Below, one piece after another: positions 1 to 7,123 of a stretch of DNA of 17,485 nucleotides; position 1 is the first letter of the stretch, and each line of letters begins with the position of its first letter. This stretch comes from Candidatus Kapaibacterium sp. (GTDB lineage: Bacteria; Bacteroidota; Ignavibacteria; Kapaibacteriales; UBA2268). Made by a program: the position numbers and the translations under genes. Below the pieces are notes generated by a model. That model was not told the DNA's origin. It made no database searches and saw nothing but the letters and a program-made list of their open reading frames with translations. The stretch is from NCBI GenBank assembly GCA_027858275.1, contig JAQIDA010000088.1:1-17485 (forward strand), in the 5' to 3' direction.

Positions 1-497
1 ATTTTATTGAAATGAATACACGCGTCCAAGTTGAACACCCAATTACCGAAGAGATAACCGGAATTGATATTGTAAAATGGCAATTAATGATAGCAGCTGG
101 TGAAAAATTAAATATTAAAAGTGAAGATATTGAAATTAAAGGACACGCTATTGAATGCAGAATAAACGCCGAAGATCCTTACAAAGATTTCAGACCTTCA
201 CCCGGAAAAATCACGAGTCTGCATTTACCCGGCGGAAGAGGTGTGAGGATTGATTCGCATATTTATCAGGGCTATGACTTTTTGCCGCATTACGATTCTC
301 TCGCGGCTAAATTGATTACATCCGCCCCTACACGCAAGAAAGCGATTGCCAAGATGCGTACGGCTTTGGAAGAATTTATTATCGAAGGGATACACACAAC
401 TATCCCATTCCATCTTAAAATGATGAGTCATCCGGTATTCATCGCAGGTGAAGCTGATACTAATTTCCTTGAGAACAATGATTGGGAAAAAATATAA
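1..497 (+). CDS. accC: Biotin carboxylase subunit of acetyl-CoA carboxylase, 3' part
   Basis: This is the C-terminal 164 residues of biotin carboxylase, the ATP-dependent enzyme that carboxylates biotin on the carrier protein AccB in the first step of fatty-acid synthesis. The reading frame is open from the window edge (first whole codon at base 3) and begins F-I-E-M-N-T-R-V-Q-V-E-H-P, the active-site strand holding the catalytic Glu, Asn and Arg of the ATP-grasp fold. The later motifs G-H-A-I-E-C-R-I-N-A-E-D-P and S-P-G-K-I-T, followed by G-V-R-I-D-S-H and Y-D-S-L-A-A-K-L-I, follow the family along its whole C-terminal domain. The M at base 12 is internal and not the start. No terminator lies between this gene and gcvH 49 bp downstream, so the two are probably co-transcribed. 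A propionyl/pyruvate carboxylase subunit is a less likely alternative, because the protein stops at the normal AccC end with no attached domain. Confidence 0.95.
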   Translation, partial: FIEMNTRVQVEHPITEEITGIDIVKWQLMIAAGEKLNIKSEDIEIKGHAIECRINAEDPYKDFRPSPGKITSLHLPGGRGVRIDSHIYQGYDFLPHYDSLAAKLITSAPTRKKAIAKMRTALEEFIIEGIHTTIPFHLKMMSHPVFIAGEADTNFLENNDWEKI

Positions 498-546
498 TCT
501 TCTATAAATAACAATTATAAATGAACAAACAATTGGAGTAATTCAA

Positions 547-927
547 ATGAACTTCCCCGAAGAATTAAAATATACTGAAGATCACGAATGGATCAAAGTA
601 GACGGAACGACAGGATTTATCGGTTTAACTGACCACGCTCAGGGCGAACTCGGTGATGTAGTTTTTATTGACATCGAAGAAGATATCGAAGAAATTGAAC
701 TCGGCGAATCTTTCGGAACAATCGAAGCCGTTAAAACTGTCGCGGATATCTTAGCTCCGGTCAACGGAAAAGTTTTGGAAATTAATACAGCGTTGAATGA
801 CAATCCCGAAACAGTTAATAATGATCCTTACGGCGAAGGCTGGCTTATCAAAATCGAAATAACTGACCCGTCAGAACTCGACAAACTTATGGATGTCAAC
901 GCATATAAAGTATTGATCGGTCAATAA
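547..927 (+). CDS. gcvH: Glycine cleavage system H protein
   Basis: This 126-residue protein is the lipoyl carrier of the glycine cleavage complex, shuttling the aminomethyl group between the P, T and L proteins. It starts with the family signature K-Y-T-E-D-H-E-W (residues 8-15). It carries the lipoylation loop E-S-F-G-T-I-E-A-V-K-T-V, with the modified lysine at K63, and then the A-P-V-N-G-K-V-L-E-I-N strand. Near the end it has the usual N-D-P-Y-G-E-G-W-L segment. The length is normal for the family. The start follows a ribosome-binding site TTGGAG about 7 bases upstream. It follows accC with a short gap and no terminator, and an intrinsic terminator stands 26 bp after its stop, so it looks like the last gene of that transcript. 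A role as a general lipoyl relay rather than strictly glycine cleavage is possible, because no gcvT or gcvP is in view. Confidence 0.97.
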   Translation: MNFPEELKYTEDHEWIKVDGTTGFIGLTDHAQGELGDVVFIDIEEDIEEIELGESFGTIEAVKTVADILAPVNGKVLEINTALNDNPETVNNDPYGEGWLIKIEITDPSELDKLMDVNAYKVLIGQ

Positions 928-952
928 TATTTCTTGTCTCGACTGAATTTCA

Positions 953-991
953 AGAAGGACAGACCGCTAAGTGGATTGTCCTTCTTTTTTA
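953..991 (+). terminator. Intrinsic terminator after gcvH
   Basis: AGAAGGACA (953-961) pairs with TGTCCTTCT (977-985), and the stem is followed by a run of T. It sits 26 bp after the gcvH stop and would end the accC-gcvH transcript. Confidence 0.85.
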
Positions 992-1032
992 TAAGAACCA
1001 CCCCCTATACCACTCCTTAGCAGGCGGGGGGA
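991..1032. repeat. GC-rich imperfect hairpin element, copy 1
   Basis: This stretch holds a C-run (CCACCCCCTATA), the segment CTCCTTAGCAGG and a G-run (GGCGGGGGGAC), which together can fold back on themselves. Read on the minus strand, its left part is TAGGGGGTGGTTCTTATAAA, which closely resembles TAGGGGGAGGGGGTTCTTAAA at 11,118-11,138 in the tail module. It directly follows the gcvH terminator. It is probably a dispersed intergenic repeat, though only two diverged copies can be compared here. Confidence 0.45.
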
Positions 1033-1134
1033 CAAGACAAGATACAGATGGCAGACACTGAAAAAAGTGTCCGATATCGAAAAATAAGATTATCTCCGGT
1101 CCGGCGATATTTTAGTATTTTTAAAAGGAAAATC

Positions 1135-3291
1135 ATGTACAAAAAAATTACAAGTTTAACAGTCTTTTTCGCTTTGGCTCTTACCTTGATTTTAGGTTTT
1201 GCCTCTGCGACTACTGTCACAGCCGGCGGAGACGAAATCAACGCTTCATTGGCTTATTTTTATTATGTTAACCCCGATATAACTAATTGCAAACCCGGCG
1301 AACTCAAAGATTCTGAAAAGATGAAAATACTTGCGGAAATCAATATGATTCGTGATCTGCACGGTCTGCCCCATGTTGAGTACAACTATGCGTATGATAA
1401 TGAGGCGGCTCAAATCGCTCTCATCTGCGCGGCAAACGGCGATTTAACTCATACTCCCGACAATTCATGGTCATGCTATTCGCCCGAAGGCAAAGCCGGC
1501 GGTCTTACAACGAATTTATATTTAGCGTCTTATCAAGGTTCTTCACTTCCACCTTCTGAAAGTTCAGTTGTAAGTTGGATGCATGATGATCCGCATCAGA
1601 CACTGGGTCACAGACGTTGGATTATTAATCCTTTCGTAAAATATATGTCATTCGGCCGTGTGGACGGTAAGCCGAAAGACGGCGGCGCATGGAATGTTTC
1701 CGCTATGTCATGGCATTACGTAAACAGCACAGATGCTAATATCAGCGATTTTGACAAAGATTTTGACGCCTATCCTTATGGCAATTATCCTCCTTATTTA
1801 GTTAAAAAAGACTGGCTTTTGTCATTTACGGCTATTGCGGATAAAACTAATAAATGGAAAAACAACGGTCAGGCTGTCAATTATTCTAATGTTGTTATTG
1901 AAATGACCCCCGAAGACGGATCAAAGATAACAATCGCATCCGGTTCATACGGCTGGGATTTTGACGGCTACGGCATCCCCAATTGCCTCAAATGGCAGTA
2001 CCCGTCTACATTGAAAGAAAACATCACTTATACTGTAAATATTAAAAATGTCATGGTCAACGGGGCATCAAAAGATTATTCATATCAGTTCAAACTGACT
2101 GAAGCATCTGTTCCTCCTCCGTCAGCGCCTACACTGGCTTCACCTGCAGACGGCAGTGTTGAAGTACAGCTCGAAGCTCCGTTAAAATGGAATATTGGCG
2201 ACAATGCTTCGGGATATACAGTTCAGGTTTCAGATGATGTTAATTTCTCAAATATTGTCAACGAGCAATCAGTTACGGGATTAGAATTTACCGCACGTGA
2301 TTTGGGAAGCTTAACGAAGTATTTCTGGCGTGTCAAAGCTTCAAACAAGGGCGGTTTCAGCGATTGGTCTGATGCTTGGGATTTCACGACTGTCAAGACT
2401 TTGCCTGCTCCAAGTTTGGTTTCTCCGGAAAAGGCAACAACAGATATTTCAGTTAATACTGATTTTGTGTGGATGAGCGTTCCGGAAGCTGTTGATTATT
2501 CAATCTTGGTTTCTAACGCCCCTGATTTCAGCGGAAACGCTGTTGTTTTCTCGGATGAATTGAACGCTCTCACTGTTAAAGTTACAAGCGGCGCGCTTCA
2601 GGCAGAAACTAAGTATTATTGGAAAGTACGCGCCAACAGCGCAAACGCTCCGGGTCAGTGGTCGGAAGTTTGGAATTTCACAACGGCAGGTACGGGTGCA
2701 TTGCCTCCGGAAGTTGTAATAATTGCCCCAAAAGGCGGAGCAAAAGTTAGTCTGAAAGCAGTTCTTGATTGGGAAACTACTCCGAATGCCGTCACTTATG
2801 ATGTGGTTGTATCTCAGAGTCCGGCTTTTGATGCCGGTTGGACGGTAGTTGAGGAAACAGGAATTACCGAGACGGAGTATACAGTTGCCGAGGGAGTGCT
2901 TGAAGACGGGAATTTGTATTATTGGAAAGTGCGCGGCGTGGGTAATGCGGGCGAAGGCGAATGGTCTGTTCCTCCGGGACGCTTCAGAGCTGACGCAACC
3001 ATCTCAATCTACTACTACTCTGAGTTTGCTAACAGCAACGTAATTCAGAATGTTCCTAATCCCTGCTCGGCAGGCACAATGTTCACTTTCAACATTGATT
3101 TGCCCGGCAATACGGAAATCGCCATCTATAATTCCTTGGGTATCAAAGTAGCGGTTTTGACTGATAAATTCTATGAATCAGGCAGCTACACACTCAATTT
3201 CGATACATCAGAACTTTCCTCGGGAGTCTATTATTACCGACTGAAGAGTAATGATCTGAATGTTTCGGGTATGATGAATGTAGTGAAATAG
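1135..3291 (+). CDS. Secreted CAP-domain protein with three FN3-like repeats and a T9SS sorting tail
   Basis: This 718-residue protein is exported by Sec and then probably by the type IX secretion system. The layout is: signal peptide 1-30 (M-Y-K-K start, hydrophobic core, A-T-T-V-T-A-G-G end); CAP/SCP domain about 60-180 with candidate tetrad residues H106, E118 and H159 (L-G-H-R-R-W-I-I-N-P); a conserved module about 225-322; three fibronectin-III-like repeats at about 328-420, 424-518 and 524-620, each with a Y-x-W-(K/R)-V strand; and a T9SS type A sorting domain from about 635 (V-P-N-P-C, then S-S-G-V-Y-Y-Y-R-L near the end). The frame is also open from ATG 1048, but ATG 1135 was chosen because it starts a proper signal peptide and has AAAGGAA 5 bases upstream. 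The upstream region 1,048-1,134 contains a small hairpin (GACACT/AGTGTC, 1,054-1,071), which suits a leader. The substrate is unknown. CAP proteins bind lipids, polysaccharide or act as peptidases in different families. Confidence 0.88.
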   Translation: MYKKITSLTVFFALALTLILGFASATTVTAGGDEINASLAYFYYVNPDITNCKPGELKDSEKMKILAEINMIRDLHGLPHVEYNYAYDNEAAQIALICAANGDLTHTPDNSWSCYSPEGKAGGLTTNLYLASYQGSSLPPSESSVVSWMHDDPHQTLGHRRWIINPFVKYMSFGRVDGKPKDGGAWNVSAMSWHYVNSTDANISDFDKDFDAYPYGNYPPYLVKKDWLLSFTAIADKTNKWKNNGQAVNYSNVVIEMTPEDGSKITIASGSYGWDFDGYGIPNCLKWQYPSTLKENITYTVNIKNVMVNGASKDYSYQFKLTEASVPPPSAPTLASPADGSVEVQLEAPLKWNIGDNASGYTVQVSDDVNFSNIVNEQSVTGLEFTARDLGSLTKYFWRVKASNKGGFSDWSDAWDFTTVKTLPAPSLVSPEKATTDISVNTDFVWMSVPEAVDYSILVSNAPDFSGNAVVFSDELNALTVKVTSGALQAETKYYWKVRANSANAPGQWSEVWNFTTAGTGALPPEVVIIAPKGGAKVSLKAVLDWETTPNAVTYDVVVSQSPAFDAGWTVVEETGITETEYTVAEGVLEDGNLYYWKVRGVGNAGEGEWSVPPGRFRADATISIYYYSEFANSNVIQNVPNPCSAGTMFTFNIDLPGNTEIAIYNSLGIKVAVLTDKFYESGSYTLNFDTSELSSGVYYYRLKSNDLNVSGMMNVVK

Positions 3292-3313
3292 GTATAAGAA
3301 AAAGTATTATTAA

Positions 3314-3333
3314 CAAGGGGGCATGCCCCCTTG
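3314..3333. repeat. 20-bp perfect palindrome, host-region copy
   Basis: CAAGGGGGCATGCCCCCTTG is a perfect palindrome 22 bp after the stop of the CAP/FN3 gene and just before its terminator. The same palindrome, with the fifth G and its partner C from the centre pair changed together to A and T, occurs twice at 16,052-16,071 and 16,107-16,126. It is a REP-like dispersed element. Confidence 0.7.
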
Positions 3334-3351
3334 CTGAATAGATTTGACAAT

Positions 3352-3393
3352 AAAAAGTGGTCCGATGATGGAAATCGTCGGATCACTTTTTTT
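3352..3393 (+). terminator. Strong intrinsic terminator after the CAP/FN3 gene
   Basis: An A5 run followed by GTGG-TCCGATGAT (3,352-3,369) pairs with ATCGTCGGA-TCAC followed by T5 (3,374-3,391) across a GGAA tetraloop. The stem is 18 bp, with two G-U pairs in RNA, and ends in a T-run. The A-tract and T-tract make it usable in both directions. Confidence 0.9.
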
Positions 3394-3489
3394 GTTTTAG
3401 GAGGACTCTCGAAAAATACTTTGTACCCGGTTCTAATATTCATTTGTTATATTAGTGAAGACCTACTGCCGTAATTTAGGAGACCTACT

Positions 3490-5358
3490 ATGAAACAGAT
3501 TTTTACGATTATTTTTCTTGTCTTGTGTGCTAGTTCAAATCTATGCTCTTTTTCCGGTAATGGAAGCGGGACGGAAGCTGATCCTTATCAGATAACGAAT
3601 GTTGATGAGTTGCAGGAGATGAATGATGCGCTAAAGGCTTATTATATTTTGATGAATTATATTGATGCAAGAGAGACAACTTATACCGGTAAGGAATTCG
3701 AACCAATCGGCACTTATGAAGATGGAAATCCTGATACAGGTTTCACGGGTAATTTTGACGGGCAAGGTTTTACTATTTTCAGAGTAAACATGAAATATAG
3801 ACAAAACTACGCCGGTTTCTTTGGCTGTATTGCAGACGGAGCCTATGTTCATGATATGACATTGAAATCTAATTATGCTCGAGGTAAATCCGGAGTAGGA
3901 CTATTTGCCGGTCGAATTATAGCAGTAAATATTTCTTCGGTTGTTCGAATTGAGAATTGCAATGTATCCGGTTCAATCGACGGTTATCGCAGTGTTGCCG
4001 GTTTTTGCGGAAAGATCAATGCGATCAGAGGTCATATTACTGTCCGAAATTGTCACAGTCATTTATTTATGTCAGGCATAGATTTACATGAATTTACCGG
4101 CGGTTTTTGTAGTAGTAACAGAGCCAAATATCCGGGTAGCAAGGCAGAAATAATTAATTGCTCGTCCTATATTAATGAAAATCACTGTCTTGATAATGCA
4201 GGTGGTTTTTGCGGAGAGAATATTGCTGAAAATCCGGAAAGCAAGGCAGTTATTATTGATTGCATGAGCGAAGGTATGATTTCAGGAATACTTGGTATAG
4301 CGGGTTTTTGCTCATTAAACTCAGGAGATATAATAAACTCTTCAAGCAGTTGCGTCACATTCTCAAATAATGAATCAGCTGGTTTTTGCTCACATAATTC
4401 CGGAAGAATTCATGGTTGTAATAGTATAGGCAATACAATTGGTATTCAAGGAGCAGGGGGTTTTTGTGGATACAATTCGGGAATTATCAGTACTTGTACG
4501 AGTAAAGCTTCTGCAAGAGCTATTGAAGGAGATGCAGGTGGCTTTTGTGGATTCAATTCAGGAATTATTGTTTCTTGTTCAAGCAGCGGTGATACAGAAG
4601 GAAAAACTGTTGGAGGTTTTTGTGGAACTAACTCCGGTACAATTAATTTAAGTTCAAGCATTGGGAATATCAAAGCTAACTATCAGGGTAAAGCGGGCGG
4701 TTTTTGTGGTTTGAATAAAGATGATTCTCAAATTATAAATAGTTATAGTAGGGGTTTAGTTACGGGAAGTAATATTGTTTCCGGTTTCATCGGTGAAATT
4801 TCAACCATTTATGTTTCCAATAAAGCATTAATCCAAAACTGCTATAGTAGCGGAGCGATAACTTCTGACAAAATCGCCGGAGGATTCTGCGCCGAACAAT
4901 CCGGATTGGGCTCAATAGAAATCAAAAACTGCTATTGGGACACCGAAACTTCCGGCATAGACTCAAGCGACGGCGGCACAGGTAAAACCACTGCCGAAAT
5001 GAAAACGCAAAGCACATATGAAAATTGGGACTTCGCAAGCATCTGGAAAATAAATCCGAATGTTAATGACGGATATCCTGTTCTGCAGGGATCAATATTG
5101 TCAGTTGAAGAGGATTTTTCTTCAGAGCAGATCAAGATAAATATTTATCCGAATCCTGCTTCCGAGCAAATATTTATTACTATTGATGATTCTAATGAGT
5201 TTATTTCCTCTGTTCATATTTCGGATTTATCCGGTCAAATGCTCTTGACGGCGAGGTCTGATATTATTGACGTTTCAAGTCTTCGATCAGGTATATATTT
5301 TGTGTCCGTTAAGACAAATAATGGGGTTCATTCCTGCAAATTGATTATTGAGAAATGA
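3490..5358 (+). CDS. Cysteine-rich GLUG-repeat secreted protein with T9SS sorting tail
   Basis: This 622-residue protein has a signal peptide (1 to about 20). Next comes a start typical of GLUG proteins (G-S-G-T-E-A-D-P-Y-Q-I-T-N-V-D-E-L) and about twelve repeat modules from about 108 to 485. Their core is (A/G)-G-F-C-(G/S)-x-N-S-G-x-I. The closing motif N-C-Y-W-D-T-E-T-S-G (480-489), then T-A-E-M-K-T and N-D-G-Y-P-V-L (527-532), is the standard end of GLUG repeat regions. A T9SS type A sorting domain follows (Y-P-N-P-A-S 553-558, S-L-R-S-G-I-Y-F-V-S 597-606). Ten modules have Cys right after G-F, many with a second Cys 10-17 residues later, which suggests a ladder of disulfides in a beta-solenoid. 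The start has TAGGAG 7 bases upstream. GLUG proteins are usually adhesin-like or surface proteins of unknown ligand, and the exact role here is unknown. It has its own leader after a terminator. Confidence 0.85.
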   Translation: MKQIFTIIFLVLCASSNLCSFSGNGSGTEADPYQITNVDELQEMNDALKAYYILMNYIDARETTYTGKEFEPIGTYEDGNPDTGFTGNFDGQGFTIFRVNMKYRQNYAGFFGCIADGAYVHDMTLKSNYARGKSGVGLFAGRIIAVNISSVVRIENCNVSGSIDGYRSVAGFCGKINAIRGHITVRNCHSHLFMSGIDLHEFTGGFCSSNRAKYPGSKAEIINCSSYINENHCLDNAGGFCGENIAENPESKAVIIDCMSEGMISGILGIAGFCSLNSGDIINSSSSCVTFSNNESAGFCSHNSGRIHGCNSIGNTIGIQGAGGFCGYNSGIISTCTSKASARAIEGDAGGFCGFNSGIIVSCSSSGDTEGKTVGGFCGTNSGTINLSSSIGNIKANYQGKAGGFCGLNKDDSQIINSYSRGLVTGSNIVSGFIGEISTIYVSNKALIQNCYSSGAITSDKIAGGFCAEQSGLGSIEIKNCYWDTETSGIDSSDGGTGKTTAEMKTQSTYENWDFASIWKINPNVNDGYPVLQGSILSVEEDFSSEQIKINIYPNPASEQIFITIDDSNEFISSVHISDLSGQMLLTARSDIIDVSSLRSGIYFVSVKTNNGVHSCKLIIEK

Positions 5359-5365
5359 CATTCTT

Positions 5366-5396
5366 CTCATCCGATGAGTCCTCCTAATCGGATGAG
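5366..5396 (+). terminator. Hairpin after the GLUG gene, possible terminator
   Basis: CTCATCCGAT (5,366-5,375) pairs perfectly with ATCGGATGAG (5,387-5,396) across an 11-base loop, 7 bp after the stop codon. The bases after it (TTGATTTCA) form only a weak T-run, so it may act as a 3' stabiliser rather than a full terminator. Confidence 0.5.
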
Positions 5397-5429
5397 TTGA
5401 TTTCACATTCTCCTCCCCTGAAACTCTTC

Positions 5430-5460
5430 TTGCTCAATCCTATCCAATTCATTAATTTTG
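5430..5460 (+). promoter_or_regulatory. Possible Bacteroidota-type promoter before pdxH
   Basis: TAATTTTG (5,453-5,460) matches the Bacteroidota -7 consensus TAnnTTTG exactly, and TTG (5,430-5,432) lies 20 bases upstream where the -33 TTTG/TTG is expected. Transcription would start near 5,467, about 50 bases before pdxH. The motif is short and could arise by chance in this AT-rich gap. Confidence 0.4.
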
Positions 5461-5515
5461 CATTGGTTGAAATAGTAGATTATATATAAGATAAATTCGG
5501 ACGGAAACAGATGTT

Positions 5516-6160
5516 ATGAGTATAATGAAATCGCTGAACAGCCTTCGCAGGGATTATACAGGCGAAAAATTCGACGAAAAAACAATTGACAAAGATCCGA
5601 CTAAGCAATTCAAAAAGTGGCTTGACGACGCTGTCAGAGCTGAGATGATGGATCCGAACGCAATGGTTTTATCGACTTGCGGCAAGGATATGAAGCCTAC
5701 GGGCAGGATTGTTCTGCTGAAGAATTTTGACGAACGCGGCTATGTGTTTTTCAGCAATTACGAAAGCATTAAGGGACAAGATATTAACGAGAACCCTAAT
5801 GCATCACTCCTGTTCTATTGGGACAGGCTCGATCGGCAAATCAGAATCGAAGGCAGAATTGAAAAAATAAGTTCTGAAGAATCCGACGAATATTTCCAAA
5901 CTCGTGATTACACCAGCAGAATCGGCGCATGGGCTTCAAAGCAAAGCAGCATTTTGACCGGACGCATTTCCTTGTTGCGCAAAGTTGCCGTAAATATGGC
6001 GAAGTATCCCAAACATGTACCTCTCCCCCCTTATTGGGGCGGTTACAGGGTTGTTCCCGAACGAATTGAGTTTTGGCAGGGGCGCGAAAGCCGGTTGCAC
6101 GATCGACTTGTATTTGTTCGCAGTAATGACTCTTGGGAAATCATTCGCTTAAATCCCTGA
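5516..6160 (+). CDS. pdxH: Pyridoxamine/pyridoxine 5'-phosphate oxidase
   Basis: This 214-residue FMN enzyme oxidises pyridoxine or pyridoxamine 5'-phosphate to pyridoxal 5'-phosphate, using O2, in vitamin B6 synthesis and salvage. Visible family motifs are L-R-R-D-Y (10-14), the FMN-binding G-R-I-V-L-L-K (63-69), F-F-S-N-Y-x-S-x-K-G (78-87), F-Y-W (100-102), S-R-I-G-A-W-A-S-x-Q-S (134-144) and W-G-G-Y-R-V-P-type (174-181). The substrate-binding R-L-H-D-R (193-197) is also present, and the protein ends in W-x-I-x-R-L-N-P. The length is that of E. coli PdxH (218). A second in-frame ATG three codons downstream (5,525) is possible. The ribosome-binding site is weak (GGACGGA). A possible Bacteroidota-type promoter lies upstream, and the DMT transporter gene follows after 55 bp. 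Confidence 0.95.
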   Translation: MSIMKSLNSLRRDYTGEKFDEKTIDKDPTKQFKKWLDDAVRAEMMDPNAMVLSTCGKDMKPTGRIVLLKNFDERGYVFFSNYESIKGQDINENPNASLLFYWDRLDRQIRIEGRIEKISSEESDEYFQTRDYTSRIGAWASKQSSILTGRISLLRKVAVNMAKYPKHVPLPPYWGGYRVVPERIEFWQGRESRLHDRLVFVRSNDSWEIIRLNP

Positions 6161-6215
6161 TCATGACGCCTAAACTTTCACTCTTTAAAACGAATACACT
6201 GAATCGGAAAAATAT

Positions 6216-7058
6216 ATGATTTATCTGCTGTTGACAGTAGTCTGCTCATCGACTATCATTCTTTTGCTCAAACACAACAGCACTAAGGGCGGAAATCCGC
6301 TGATAATGTTTGCTTCAAATTATGTAATAGCCGCGGCAATTGCCGTGATCAAATTCATGTCTGACAGTGACGCGATAGTTTCATATCCTGCTCTTGGGTT
6401 CGGTGCGGGACTCGGGTTTTTATTTATATTCACATTTTTTGTATTTGCCAAAGCCGTTGAGACAGCCGGTTCCGCTATGGCATCGATCAGTTCGCGTCTG
6501 GCAATAATGGTTCCTGTGTTGATTGCGATCATCTTATACGGGGAGATTCCCGGGACATCGCAATATATCGGTTTTGGAGTGACATTCTTGACAATGCTGT
6601 TCTTCTATTTATCCCTCAAAAAAGGAACAGAAAAGCATCGGAAACCGGCGGATTACATCTATCTTTTCGGCTTGTTATTCTTAATGGGTATTGTCGACAG
6701 TAGTTTAAAAATATTTGGGGAAGAATTTCCTGTTGAGGCAAAACCCTTTTTTATAATGACAATTTTCTTGTTTGCGCTTTTCTATACTCTGTCTTATGTC
6801 TTGATTAAAAAGATGAAATTTGAAGCTCGCACGGCTGTCAGAGGAATTGCTTTGGGCATTCCGAATGTACTGACAACCATATTTTTGTTGAAGGCACTTT
6901 CTGAGCTGGAGGCGATCATCGTATTCCCGGTTTTGAATATCGGAATAATACTTATAACTGCTACAGCAGCAGCTTTGATTTGGAAAGAGAAGCTGAATAA
7001 ATACGCTGTTTACGCGCTTGTGAGCGGCATGGCGGCTATTGTGTTGTTTAGTATATAA
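6216..7058 (+). CDS. DMT-superfamily (EamA-like) membrane transporter
   Basis: This 280-residue protein consists almost entirely of hydrophobic helices, about ten in all. Two five-helix halves can be seen (about 1-130 and 148-280), joined by a charged stretch K-K-G-T-E-K-H-R-K-P. The second half ends with I-V-F-P-V-L-N-I-G-I-I-L-I, then a gap and W-K-E-K-L-N-K-Y-A, the pattern of EamA carriers in which a W/G-E-x-L segment follows helix 9. Such carriers move small metabolites across the inner membrane, and the substrate cannot be read from the sequence. The start has GGAAAA about 6 bases upstream. It may be co-transcribed with pdxH, as no terminator lies in the 55-bp gap. It converges on the CAP lipoprotein gene. 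Confidence 0.8.
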   Translation: MIYLLLTVVCSSTIILLLKHNSTKGGNPLIMFASNYVIAAAIAVIKFMSDSDAIVSYPALGFGAGLGFLFIFTFFVFAKAVETAGSAMASISSRLAIMVPVLIAIILYGEIPGTSQYIGFGVTFLTMLFFYLSLKKGTEKHRKPADYIYLFGLLFLMGIVDSSLKIFGEEFPVEAKPFFIMTIFLFALFYTLSYVLIKKMKFEARTAVRGIALGIPNVLTTIFLLKALSELEAIIVFPVLNIGIILITATAAALIWKEKLNKYAVYALVSGMAAIVLFSI

Positions 7059-7096
7059 AGAAAAAGAGGAACAGAGATTCTCGAGTCTGTTCCTCT
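7057..7096 (-). terminator. Terminator between convergent genes
   Basis: AGAGGAACAGA (7,065-7,075) pairs perfectly with TCTGTTCCTCT (7,086-7,096) around a 10-base loop. On the minus strand the stem is followed by a T-rich run (TTTTCTTTA), making it a good terminator for the CAP lipoprotein gene. On the plus strand the tail is only ATAAATC, so for the transporter gene it is weaker. Confidence 0.8.
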
Positions 7097-7123
7097 ATAA
7101 ATCTTCTCTCCGGGAATCTCCGA

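Noticed and set aside
1048..1134. An upstream ATG that would lengthen the CAP/FN3 protein by 29 residues
   Set aside because: It would put a charged stretch before a clear signal peptide. The ATG at 1,135 has a good ribosome-binding site.
4446..4673. A minus-strand frame with a repeated Q-K-P-P pattern
   Set aside because: It is the mirror of the GLUG repeats. The repetition comes from the plus-strand coding repeats.
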